DNA of 43,452 bases from Patescibacteria group bacterium. Its GTDB lineage: Bacteria > Patescibacteriota > Minisyncoccia > Phycocordibacterales > UBA918. The stretch covers positions 35,298-78,749 of the forward strand of contig JABAZV010000018.1 in the NCBI GenBank assembly GCA_018608435.1. Direction: 5' to 3'. The translations under genes were made by a program, and so were the position numbers. The stretch's first letter is position 1, and every line of letters begins with the position of its first letter. The notes below the pieces were generated by a model. It was not told where the DNA came from. It saw only the letters and a program-made list of their open reading frames with translations, and did no database searches. Shown in pieces: positions 24,454 through 32,529 of the stretch.

Positions 24454-24483
24454 TTGTAAAGAAAAGTTGAGTGCGACTACAAT
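24454..24483 (+). promoter_or_regulatory. Candidate promoter of the deacetylase/GT2/GH18 unit
   Basis: TTGTAA (24454-24459) and TACAAT (24478-24483) are separated by 18 bp, about 100 nt before the ATG at 24582. The rest of the 24230-24581 gap shows no gene. Confidence 0.4.
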
Positions 24484-24581
24484 AGAGATCTAAGTTCGTG
24501 TGGTGATTGAGGATATTGTCTAAGCTAAAAACAGTCTTGATATAACTGGATTTTATTGATTTATATTGCTGCGGTGCTTTT

Positions 24582-24657
24582 ATGGATGCGCGGAAATCTG
24601 ACTTTATTAGAGTGATGATAGTCTTGCTCGTGGTTGTCGTGCCACTGGTTTTTTCTT
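24582..24657 (+). other. Out-of-frame N-terminal membrane anchor of the deacetylase gene
   Basis: An ATG at 24582 opens MDARKSDFIRVMIVLLVVVV, a basic start plus membrane helix, in a frame that ends soon after. The deacetylase frame has no ATG nearby. At the T6 run (24649-24654) one added T would join the two frames and give LVFFLPKLLLYSANKSD. This looks like a one-base deletion in a homopolymer: a mutation, phase variation or sequencing error. Confidence 0.65.
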
Positions 24658-25927
24658 GCCCAAGTTACTATTGTATTCAGCTAACAAAAGTGACGCAACA
24701 GCGGCTGAAAAATTATTGGTCCATTTGCCGGTAATAAACGAAGCTGCGTTTGTTGCCAGTTCTACAGCTGTTCAGCCAGCCGAAGGTAACTTGTTGTTTA
24801 ATCCTTCGCTTGAAATGGTCGACTTTGACAATGATTCTCTGGCCACTGGTTGGCAATCTCAGAAAGAAGGGGAGAGTGACACAAAGTTCACTAGACTTAA
24901 TTTCGGGCATACTGGTAGTAGTTCGCTAAAAGTCGAAGTGTCCAACCATGTAGACGGTGTTTCGTATTACCAATTCACACCGCTTGCAATCCTTGGTGGC
25001 GGGACATGTGATTATTCTGTTCGCTATCTTTCCAACACATACTCTGAAGTAAATGCGGTGTACGCGATGAATGACGGTTCGACAGAGTATCAGTATCTAG
25101 GAGTGTCTTATCCTTCGCCAAATGGCTGGAGTACGCTTACCACTCGCCTTGTGCCTCCCGAAGGCGCAGTTACTGTTAGTATTTACAACTTACTTTACAA
25201 CAACGGCACACTCATTACAGATGACTACGTCTTAACCAGAGCAACAGTCGTGCCGTTTGATCGACCAATGGTGACAATAACGTTTGATGATGCTTTTGAA
25301 AGTTTCTATGAAAACGCTTTCCCTTTATTTCAAAAATACCATATGGACGGGACGATTTACTTGGTGAGTAATGATTTTAAGGCCCCTCGTTTTATGAGTG
25401 TTAAGCAGATAAAGGAGCTGGAGGAACATGGGTTTGAAATCGGTTCGCATTCTGTGTCGCATGCGCATTTACCAGCCTTGTCGAGCAAAGAGCTTCGTTA
25501 TGAACTGGAAGAATCAAAACGCGTGATAGAGAAAAAGCTTGGACATCCAATCGAGGCTTTTGCAGCACCATATGGCGAGTACAACGATTTTGTTCAGGCT
25601 GAAATTATGAAAGTATATGATTCACACCGTTCAGTAGATGTAGGGTTTAATACTAAAGATAACTTAACCAAGAAAAATATTAGAGCCATGAGTGCTGTGG
25701 TAGATACAGAGCCAGAAACAGTTCTGGGTTGGGTTGACACTGCAATTGCAAACGGCGCTTGGTTATCATTGGTTTATCACGACATTGTCGAAGATGGTGG
25801 TATGTTCACCAATACTCCAGACCACCTAGAAGCAGTGCTTGCAGGTTTGGCTGCGCGCGATATTGACGTTGTGACAAATAAAGAAGCATTGGAATACATC
25901 GAATCAAAAAACCTGACCACCGACTAG
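24656..25927 (+). CDS. Polysaccharide deacetylase (CE4/NodB) with N-terminal carbohydrate-binding-like domain
   Basis: This 423-aa frame has two domains. Residues about 40-195 (LLFNPSLEMVDFDNDSLATGW...) look like a jelly-roll carbohydrate-binding module. Residues about 200-420 form a NodB deacetylase with all expected motifs: TFDDAF (catalytic Asp and metal Asp), SHSVSHAHL (metal His pair), AAPYGEYN and LVYHDI. It would remove N-acetyl groups from an extracellular amino-sugar polymer, like IcaB or the N-terminal half of PgaB. The TTG start is doubtful; the real start is probably the ATG at 24582 in another frame across a T6 tract. It begins a run with a two-TM protein, a PgaC-like synthase and a GH18 protein. 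Confidence 0.85.
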   Translation: MPKLLLYSANKSDATAAEKLLVHLPVINEAAFVASSTAVQPAEGNLLFNPSLEMVDFDNDSLATGWQSQKEGESDTKFTRLNFGHTGSSSLKVEVSNHVDGVSYYQFTPLAILGGGTCDYSVRYLSNTYSEVNAVYAMNDGSTEYQYLGVSYPSPNGWSTLTTRLVPPEGAVTVSIYNLLYNNGTLITDDYVLTRATVVPFDRPMVTITFDDAFESFYENAFPLFQKYHMDGTIYLVSNDFKAPRFMSVKQIKELEEHGFEIGSHSVSHAHLPALSSKELRYELEESKRVIEKKLGHPIEAFAAPYGEYNDFVQAEIMKVYDSHRSVDVGFNTKDNLTKKNIRAMSAVVDTEPETVLGWVDTAIANGAWLSLVYHDIVEDGGMFTNTPDHLEAVLAGLAARDIDVVTNKEALEYIESKNLTTD

Positions 25928-26009
25928 AAAACCCTTTAAAATAAACAGGTAGCTATTGACTTTAAGTCAGTTTTGTGATAGTAATTTGTGTTCATACAGA
26001 TTATTTTAT

Positions 26010-26267
26010 ATGTTGTTAGCCAAAAATACTCAACAGTCAGTGGTGGGTAATCTACCCAGTATCGCTCGTTTTACAGCCGCTATTATTTCAGCAACGTTTT
26101 TTGTTGGAATCATTGCTATTTTTAGTGTGTTTGCGCTCATGTTGATTTTTAGTTACTTCAACGACGTTGTATATGAAGTAATTTTTTTCTTTGTGATTTT
26201 GTCGATCGGAGTAAACATAGCAGTCCGGTCAATCATTTCCTCAACTATCGTATTTTATGGAGAGTAA
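26010..26267 (+). CDS. Small two-TM protein, possible PgaD/IcaD-like synthase partner
   Basis: The track begins at a TTG at 25956, but the ATG at 26010 (MLLAKNTQQS) gives a more sensible 85-aa protein. It has two long hydrophobic segments (IISATFFVGIIAIFSVFALMLIF and VIFFFVILSIGVNIAV) and a short C-terminus. Its last 11 bp overlap the start of the PgaC-like gene, implying coupled translation. Length, two helices and position beside the synthase recall PgaD/IcaD, which are small two-helix partners of GT2 synthases. Sequence similarity was not established. Confidence 0.55.
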   Translation: MLLAKNTQQSVVGNLPSIARFTAAIISATFFVGIIAIFSVFALMLIFSYFNDVVYEVIFFFVILSIGVNIAVRSIISSTIVFYGE

Positions 26268-27633
26268 CAACGTTTCAAAACCGTTCTTTTTTCCGACCAA
26301 GTTAGTGGTTGTACTGACGGCGTACATATTGACAGGTTTTATTATTGCGGCCGCTTGGTTTGTTAAGCCTTCGGAATTCAATACTTTTCAGCCGTTGCGG
26401 TTGCTGATCATTATCTTTGCCAGCACGTTGCTAGCCAAGTACTTTTTCTACATGACCATTAGTCCACTAGAGTCTTTGCGGTCTTTTTATAGTAAAAAAT
26501 ATTGGAAAAAGAAACGGCCGCTTTATTATCCACGAGTTTCAGTAATTGTTCCTGCTTGGAACGAAGAAGTGGGAATCATCGCAACGATCGATTCTTTGCT
26601 GGCTAGCTCATATGAAAAACTTGAAGTCATTGTAGTTAACGACGGCTCTACTGATGGCTCAGATGAACTTATCAGGGCCTATTCAACTGAGATTCGGAAA
26701 AAGTTAAAAATTACTGGCAGCTATAAAAAAATCAGGTATCGTTATCAAAAAAATGCAGGTAAAGGAGCAGCCTTGAACAAGGCTATTAAGGTTGCCTCTG
26801 GCGATATTATTATTTCGATTGATGCAGATTGTTTGGTGGATAAGAACGCTATTTCAGCTTTTGTGCAACATTTTAGAAATCCGAAAGTAATGGGCGCTGT
26901 TGGGAACGTAAAGATTGGAAATACCTCGACGTTGCTTGGTACTATCCAAAGTTTGGAATTTTTGTTCTCGTTCTATTTCAAAAAGTGTGACTCTTTCCTT
27001 AACACTATTTATATTGTTGGCGGAGCTGCAGGCGCTTTCCGTAAAGAAGTCTTTGAGCAGATCGGCATTTACAATACAACCAACATTACCGAAGACATCG
27101 AGCTTTCAATGAGGATGCAAAACGCTGGTATGCGAATTGTCTATGCGAGCGACGCTATCGTGCATACAGAAGGTGCGAGCGATATGAAAGGACTCAAGAG
27201 TCAGCGATTGCGGTGGAAGCGCGGTCGGTTTGAAACCTTTTGGAATTATGTGCATATGTTTTTCAGCCGAAAAACACACCATAATAAACTTCTCAGCTTC
27301 TTGGTTTTGCCGTTGGCAATGTTTGCAGAGCTCCAGCTCTTGTTTGAAATACCTTTCGTGGTCTTTCTATATTTCTATTCCTTTGTTGCAACTGACTTTT
27401 CTTCTTTTATTTCAGGTATAATAGTCGTAAGTTCAATGTTCTTCTTTTTGATGGTCTTTGAAGATAAGAGCACTAGGCGTTTCAGTTTCTACATACTGGC
27501 GCCAGTAGGATGGTGTTTGTTTTATGTAATGACATATGTGGAGGCGAGTGCACTCATTCGTTCAATAGTTGGCCTTTTTAAAGGTGAGCGATTACATTGG
27601 CAGCGATGGGAAAGACAAGGTTTACAGAATTAA
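26257..27633 (+). CDS. Processive GT2 glycosyltransferase, PgaC/IcaA-like
   Basis: This 458-aa protein has two N-terminal helices, a cytoplasmic GT2 domain and C-terminal helices at about 345-445. Catalytic motifs are VIVPAWNEE and NDGSTDGS, SIDADCLV (DxD near 188), NITEDIELSMRM (TED base near 278) and QRLRW (near 316). This is the layout of poly-beta-1,6-N-acetylglucosamine synthases, although cellulose- or chitin-type products cannot be excluded. Its neighbours, a CE4 deacetylase before and a GH18 hydrolase after, fit a partially deacetylated GlcNAc polymer. Its start overlaps the two-TM gene by 11 bp. Confidence 0.88.
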   Translation: MESNNVSKPFFFPTKLVVVLTAYILTGFIIAAAWFVKPSEFNTFQPLRLLIIIFASTLLAKYFFYMTISPLESLRSFYSKKYWKKKRPLYYPRVSVIVPAWNEEVGIIATIDSLLASSYEKLEVIVVNDGSTDGSDELIRAYSTEIRKKLKITGSYKKIRYRYQKNAGKGAALNKAIKVASGDIIISIDADCLVDKNAISAFVQHFRNPKVMGAVGNVKIGNTSTLLGTIQSLEFLFSFYFKKCDSFLNTIYIVGGAAGAFRKEVFEQIGIYNTTNITEDIELSMRMQNAGMRIVYASDAIVHTEGASDMKGLKSQRLRWKRGRFETFWNYVHMFFSRKTHHNKLLSFLVLPLAMFAELQLLFEIPFVVFLYFYSFVATDFSSFISGIIVVSSMFFFLMVFEDKSTRRFSFYILAPVGWCLFYVMTYVEASALIRSIVGLFKGERLHWQRWERQGLQN

Positions 27634-27650
27634 AATAATTACGGAACGAT

Positions 27651-29324
27651 ATGATGAATAAAACATGGAAGACGACAAGTGCCGGTTTGCTTGGAGTAGT
27701 AATGATGACGGTGGTGATTTTTGCTAGCCCACAATTTGTTGCGGCTGAAAATAACGTTATGGTCGCCACAGTGCAAAATGCCAGTGACGACGCAAGAAAT
27801 ATAAAAAATCGAAAGCACGGTGACATTAGTGCTGCCACGCACTATATGGGAAAGTTTGATGGAAAGACATATGTGCACGGTCTTCGGTTTGCAAATGTCG
27901 AACTGCCAATAGGTGCTAGAGTCATAGCGGCTGAGTTGCAGTTGTATTCGGCAGGTGGTGTTCAGGACGGAAAGGTGGAAGTGGTATTGCAGGCAGAAAC
28001 CGGTGCAGACTCAACCACATTTAGAGATAGGCATAATACCCCAGGAAGTCGCTCAGTAAGCGCAATGGCTTCACGACAAGTGCTTGATCAGGCAGATTGG
28101 TCAACTCAAGGATTTGGAGACACGATTGCGATTGATGTCAGTAACATTGTTGCTAATGCAGTAACTCAGGATGGATGGGAAAGTGGTAATGCCGTAACAA
28201 TCATCCAAGCATCCACTCCTGATTCGACTGGTTATGTGAGTTATTCTACGTATGATCGAGATGAGGCACGTGCGCCGCGTTTGATGATTACCTACAAAAC
28301 ATCAATCACAAACACGGTGGTTGATATGATCGACGATTTAACCGATACTATTCAAGTGCTTGAGCTAGAAATTGACGTACAAACTTCGCCGGACACAGTT
28401 GATGCTGGCGTAATGGCATGGATGTATCCAGGTCGACCAGCGTGTGTATCTTCGGATGAATATAGTGATGGACGGATAATAAACTTCCTCAAGCCAGAAT
28501 ACTTCACCGTGACTTCGGCTGGGCAAGTGAAATTGCTCGATGTTGCGTATGCTGGATGTAATGGTTTTTCACCAGAAAACGTTGCTTCAGTTCAGGCTAA
28601 TAGCGACTATTCGTTTGTGACGGTGTCAGCCGGAGGCGATAATGTAGAAGCGTTCTTCAACTCCTCACCAAGCAACCGATCTAACGCTATCAGCACATTT
28701 GTTTCGTTTGTGGTTGAAAATAACATGACTGGCGTTGAAATAGACTTTGAAGGTTATGGTGCGTGGAGTAGTGAAACATACTCTGGTTACAAAGCATTCT
28801 TGCAACAACTGGGTGATGAGCTGCACGCAGCGAACAAGCAATTGATGGTAGATATTCCACCGATTGGAACAACACTCGAGCAAAGCTACTATGAACTGAC
28901 ATATCAAGAAATGGCCGCGCTGCCGATCGATTACTTGGTCGTGATGGCGTACGACTATCAGTATGATTATGGAGCAGGGAAAGCAGTCGCTCCAAACGCA
29001 TGGGTTAGAGCAATTGTTGAGCACGCGCAAAAACACATTTCGGTAGATCGACTAGTGATTGGTTTGCCTTCATATGGTTACTACGGACGTGAGGGCTCAT
29101 ACGCGCTGACCATAACTGCAAGCGAGGTAGTGCGTGCAGCAGCCGGCAACACTTCGTTCAGTCGAGATGCACTATCTTATGAAATGAAAGGGACAAAAAA
29201 CGGCATATCATACGTTTACCAAGATCAAGAGTCATTAGACAAAAAACGAGCAATGATTGAATCGCTCGGCGTAAAGTTTATCTCTGTCTGGGCATTAGGT
29301 GGGAACGAATGGTTCTCGGAATAG
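27651..29324 (+). CDS. Secreted GH18 glycoside hydrolase with N-terminal CBM-like domain
   Basis: This 557-aa protein has a signal peptide (about 1-33, ending FVAAE). A DNRLRE/CBM96-like beta-sandwich follows (about 38-220, KTYVHGLRFANVELP...APRLMITYKT). The GH18 domain (about 245-557) carries TGVEIDFEGY, the DxxDxDxE active-site strand with catalytic Glu near 365. It also has MAYDYQYDYG, GLPSYGYYG and SVWALGGNEW. GH18 enzymes cleave beta-GlcNAc polymers such as chitin. It lies 17 bp after the PgaC-like synthase. In Pga systems the hydrolase is the C-terminal half of PgaB; here it is a separate gene. A terminator follows at 29350. Confidence 0.85.
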   Translation: MMNKTWKTTSAGLLGVVMMTVVIFASPQFVAAENNVMVATVQNASDDARNIKNRKHGDISAATHYMGKFDGKTYVHGLRFANVELPIGARVIAAELQLYSAGGVQDGKVEVVLQAETGADSTTFRDRHNTPGSRSVSAMASRQVLDQADWSTQGFGDTIAIDVSNIVANAVTQDGWESGNAVTIIQASTPDSTGYVSYSTYDRDEARAPRLMITYKTSITNTVVDMIDDLTDTIQVLELEIDVQTSPDTVDAGVMAWMYPGRPACVSSDEYSDGRIINFLKPEYFTVTSAGQVKLLDVAYAGCNGFSPENVASVQANSDYSFVTVSAGGDNVEAFFNSSPSNRSNAISTFVSFVVENNMTGVEIDFEGYGAWSSETYSGYKAFLQQLGDELHAANKQLMVDIPPIGTTLEQSYYELTYQEMAALPIDYLVVMAYDYQYDYGAGKAVAPNAWVRAIVEHAQKHISVDRLVIGLPSYGYYGREGSYALTITASEVVRAAAGNTSFSRDALSYEMKGTKNGISYVYQDQESLDKKRAMIESLGVKFISVWALGGNEWFSE

Positions 29325-29349
29325 TCTTATTTTGATCGAATTTACAAAG

Positions 29350-29370
29350 CACCCGAAAGGGTGTTTTTTT
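29350..29370 (+). terminator. Terminator after the GH18 gene
   Basis: CACCC-GAAA-GGGTG is followed by seven T. The GAAA tetraloop makes it stable. Confidence 0.85.
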
Positions 29371-29518
29371 GGTAGTAATACTGCTTGGATGGTGGAATTT
29401 ATGCATCTTTGATTACAAATACTCTATGTGATTAAAATTAAACGTGTATCTCTCAAAAGATAAACACTTGTCGCCATAAAACGTAGCTTCAAGTGATAAT
29501 TCATTTATACAGGTAGTC

Positions 29519-29640
29519 ATAGCAAAAAGAATAATTGCACTAAATTCAAAAAAGAAGAAGTCACCTCGTAAAAGTGAAAAACGTTTGTCTGTAAAAGATT
29601 AATGCTTGTAAATAAAGCGAGTTAGAGAAATAAAAAGTAG
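29519..29640 (+). pseudogene. Decayed copy of the Lys-rich small gene at 30945
   Basis: The stretch aligns with 30945-31070 over almost its full length: RIIAL, a run of lysines, SPRKSEKRL and the shared 3' end AAGTAGAGCA. The start codon is ATA instead of ATG, and a TAA interrupts the frame after about 26 codons. A TATACA box still sits 7 nt before the former start, mirroring the TATACT of the intact copy. Confidence 0.75.
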
Positions 29641-29820
29641 AGCAATTGTTTTGATTAATGGTTCAAGAGTAAAAAAGTACACCTGAAAATGTGATTGTTG
29701 TTATGCAAACATGATCTTTTCGATCAGTAAAATGGATGTGTTTTTGTTGCGCTTATTATAGGCAGTAACATTATGGTTTTTATCCCCGTCATGTTTCAAG
29801 TTGGTTCTGTTTATTTTTGA

Positions 29821-29912
29821 TATAATAAGAATATGCGGTCGAGCTTTGCCACCACAACTACTTCTGACACAAATTAATAAAACAAAAAAACATTCAGATG
29901 AATGTGTTTTTT
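29821..29912. ncRNA. Orphan TATAAT with downstream bidirectional terminator
   Basis: TATAATAAG at 29821 is followed after about 65 nt by ACATTCA-GA-TGAATGT (29890-29905) and GTTTTTT. No ORF lies between, so a short plus-strand RNA is possible. A-runs on the left let the same hairpin end the minus-strand receiver gene at 29937. Confidence 0.4.
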
Positions 29913-29936
29913 GTTATTAGTGAGAATATAAATGGT

Positions 29937-30359
29937 TTACCCTAATTCTTTAATGGTTGCTACTAGGTCCTTTAAATCAGTTGAAGATTTTACAAAGTAC
30001 TTATCTGCGCCTAATGACAGTAAATTTTTTATGTCATCACGATTACTTTTATTTGAAAATACTATGACAGGGATAGAAGACAAATCTTCTTTCTCCTTTA
30101 GCTCTTTTAGTATTTCTTCTCCACTTTTACCAGGCAGCATCAAGTCTAAGATGATTATGCTGGGTTTATATTGTTCAGCCATAGCAATAGCTTCTAGTCC
30201 GTCTCCTGTGGTGTAGGGGATGCATCCTTGCGAAACAAGTATGTTTACAACTAATTCTTGAATCATTGCATCGTCCTCTATCATAAGCACCTTAATGCCC
30301 CCAAGCTCTTTTTTTTCCATAGAAGATAAAGCATCTTCAACTTTTTTTGATACAGACAT
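29937..30359 (-). CDS. Orphan single-domain response regulator, paralogue of 11059-11502
   Basis: The track begins at 30431, but the ATG at 30359 (MSVSKKVEDAL) aligns with the start of the paralogue and gives 140 aa. The receiver is complete: MIEDDA acidic pocket, phospho-acceptor Asp72 (IILDLMLPG), Ser102 (VFSNKS) and Lys124 (YFVKSS). It shares the charged N-terminal helix and phrases such as KELG(G/E)IKVL and QGCIPYTT/SGCIPYST with the receiver of the FIST operon. No kinase is adjacent, so the soluble kinase at 11524-12345 is a candidate donor. A bidirectional terminator follows. Confidence 0.9.
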   Translation of the reverse strand: MSVSKKVEDALSSMEKKELGGIKVLMIEDDAMIQELVVNILVSQGCIPYTTGDGLEAIAMAEQYKPSIIILDLMLPGKSGEEILKELKEKEDLSSIPVIVFSNKSNRDDIKNLLSLGADKYFVKSSTDLKDLVATIKELG

Positions 30360-30631
30360 AATTTTTTTATTTGATATTATTTTAACACGAAATCTTAATT
30401 CTAAAAGTATATTCAGATTCTTATATAGCAAGTACTTGTAAAAGAAGTTTAATTCTCGCTTGGATAGTGATTGGCGATTGGATGTCGCGAGATAAGAAGT
30501 TTGACTTTAGATCAATTATATCGTTCGTGAATTTAGACATTGGCAGCAAATAAACTTATTTTTTCTGACTTACGTAACTGTTCTTAAGAAAGTATAAATT
30601 ATGAAGATCTTTCACTAATAGGATTATTCTC

Positions 30632-30799
30632 ATGAGATATGATAAAAAAGATACTCAACAGTTACCATTTTTAAATAATATTAGATTGACCCTGTGGCAT
30701 TGGATAGTTTGCCGTTACAGATGGCGACACTATGATATAGATGGTGCGAAGTGCACTTTGTGCGACAGACGTGTTCATTTACATTCATACAATGATTAA
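30632..30799 (+). CDS. Possible 55-aa CxxC protein (below ORF-track length)
   Basis: The frame ATG 30632 to TAA 30799 gives a 55-aa basic protein with an aromatic centre (LWHWIVCRYRWRHY) and a CTLC motif followed by DRRVH, which might bind zinc. AGGATT lies about 6 nt upstream of the ATG. The stretch is not overlapped by another gene. There is no family assignment and the ORF could be fortuitous. Confidence 0.4.
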   Translation: MRYDKKDTQQLPFLNNIRLTLWHWIVCRYRWRHYDIDGAKCTLCDRRVHLHSYND

Positions 30800-30944
30800 A
30801 TATTTCTGGAACTTTATCGTCTTTTGCGTAAAACGTTGGAGGGCGATTTTTTTGTTCTATTCTGTCAAAAGAAGTTGTTTCGCTATGTTTAAAGTGAAGC
30901 TTTAAAAAATTAGCATCAAATAAAATTTAATGTATACTGCAACC

Positions 30945-31070
30945 ATGTCAAATAGAATAATTGCATTAAGTCCAAAAAAGAAGAAGAAGTCTCCTCACAA
31001 AACTGAGAAGCGTTTGGCAATAAAGCGAGAAATGCTTGCAAAGAAGGCGAGTAAGAAAAAAGCCAAGTAG
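30945..31070 (+). CDS. 41-aa Lys-rich basic protein (below ORF-track length)
   Basis: ATG 30945 to TAG 31070 encodes MSNRIIALSPKKKKKSPHKT followed by EKRLAIKREMLAKKASKKKAK. About 40% of residues are Lys or Arg, as in small ribosome- or nucleic-acid-associated proteins. TATACT at 30933-30938 lies 6 nt before the ATG, the leaderless layout. A decayed duplicate lies at 29519-29640 with the promoter position and the 3' flank conserved, which supports this being a real gene. Function unknown. Confidence 0.65.
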   Translation: MSNRIIALSPKKKKKSPHKTEKRLAIKREMLAKKASKKKAK

Positions 31071-31229
31071 AGCAGCTGTCTTTGTTTGTGGCTTAAGTAC
31101 TAATAAATAACGCACTAAGGGTGTGTTTTTTGGTATTAAGAAAATATGCCTTTCTCATGCGATTAGTTCAATTGTTTTCATACGAGTAAAGTAAAGCCCT
31201 CAAAAGAGATTTTTGTTATACTGTTAGAT

Positions 31230-32450
31230 ATGAACGAAATTACCTGCCCGCATTGCCATAAAGTATTTGAATTAGATCAAACCGGTTACGCTGATATTTT
31301 AAAACAAATCAAAAACAAAGAATTCGATAAAGAACTGCACGACCGGTTGGAGCTTGCAGCCAAGGATAAAGAAAGTGCAATAAAGTTGGCTGAAGAAAAA
31401 ACTACGAATGAATTGAGGGTTAAGTTTTCTCAGTTAGATAAGAAACATGGTGAGGATGCAGCAAAAAAAGATGCGCAGATTAATGCGCTTGAGGCACAAA
31501 TTGCCGCGTCTTCAACTGAACAGCGGCTGGCTGTGGTTGAGGCAATGTCAGTAGTTGAGAAAGAGCGAGATACGCTAGCAAATGACCTGAAAAGTAAAGA
31601 TGCTGAAAAGCAGCTGCTGGAGTCTTCTTTGAAAGATAAATATGAAAGTGAGCTGAAAAGCAAGGATGAAATGATCGAGTACTACAAAGACATGAAAGCC
31701 AAGTTGTCTACCAAAATGGTGGGGGAGACGTTGGAGCTGCACTGCGAGACGGAATTCAATCGCTTGCGTGCAACGGCGTTTCAGAATGCGTATTTCGAAA
31801 AGGATAACGACGCGTCAGCTGGAACAAAAGGAGACTACATATATAAAGATATTGACGAAAACGGTACTGAGATTATTTCAATTATGTTTGAAATGAAAAA
31901 CGAAGGCGACGAAACGGCGACCAAGAAAAAGAATGAAGACTTCCTCGCCAAACTCGATGCTGACCGAGTCAAAAAAGGCTGTGAGTTCGCTGTGCTGGTT
32001 TCTCTGCTTGAGAGCGACAGTGAGCTGTACAACACTGGAATTGTAGACATGTCGCACAAGCATGACAAAATGTATGTTATTCGGCCACAGTTTTTTATTC
32101 CGATCATCACACTGCTTCGTAACGCTGCAATGAATTCGCTGCAATATAAGTCGGAGTTGGCTGTTGTGCGTTCTCAGAGTCTCGATGTGACAAATTTTGA
32201 ATCAGAGCTGAATGATTTTCGTGAATCGTTTGGGAATAGTTACCGCAAAGCTTCTGATCGATTTCAAGATGCTGTTTCAAGCATCGACAAATCAATTGAA
32301 CAATTACAGAAAACCAAAGACAATTTACTAAAATCAGAAAATCACTATAGAATTGCCAGTAACAAAGCTGATGAATTGTCGGTAAAGCGTCTGACTAAAA
32401 ACAACCCTACAATGCAAGCCAAGTTTGAAGCGTTGAATACTGAAGAGTAA
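31230..32450 (+). CDS. DUF2130 family protein
   Basis: This 406-aa protein begins with a possible zinc knuckle (ITCPHCHKVFEL). A long charged coiled coil follows to about 155. The DUF2130 domain comes next (TKMVGETLELHCETEFNRLR, KGDYIYKDIDENGTEIISIMFEMKNE, FFIPIITLLRNAA), then a second coiled coil (about 320-375). The FEMKNE segment recalls nuclease-like folds, but no activity is established for the family. The gene is leaderless (TATACT at 31217-31222, 7 nt before the ATG). The last 45 bp, including the stop region, are duplicated at 33666. Confidence 0.9.
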   Translation: MNEITCPHCHKVFELDQTGYADILKQIKNKEFDKELHDRLELAAKDKESAIKLAEEKTTNELRVKFSQLDKKHGEDAAKKDAQINALEAQIAASSTEQRLAVVEAMSVVEKERDTLANDLKSKDAEKQLLESSLKDKYESELKSKDEMIEYYKDMKAKLSTKMVGETLELHCETEFNRLRATAFQNAYFEKDNDASAGTKGDYIYKDIDENGTEIISIMFEMKNEGDETATKKKNEDFLAKLDADRVKKGCEFAVLVSLLESDSELYNTGIVDMSHKHDKMYVIRPQFFIPIITLLRNAAMNSLQYKSELAVVRSQSLDVTNFESELNDFRESFGNSYRKASDRFQDAVSSIDKSIEQLQKTKDNLLKSENHYRIASNKADELSVKRLTKNNPTMQAKFEALNTEE

Positions 32451-32464
32451 TAGCGGTTGTTTTC
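32407..32464 (+). repeat. Direct repeat, left copy (end of the DUF2130 gene)
   Basis: Starting at CTACAAT and then CAAGTTTGAAGCGTTGAATA through the stop codon to TTTTC, this stretch matches 33652-33710. The core 45 bp (32420-32464) has only two mismatches. Confidence 0.8.
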
Positions 32465-32529
32465 CAGCAAACACTCATGTGTCATGCGGGTGATTTAGAG
32501 TTTTATGAAAGCAGGTTAAGATTTAATTT

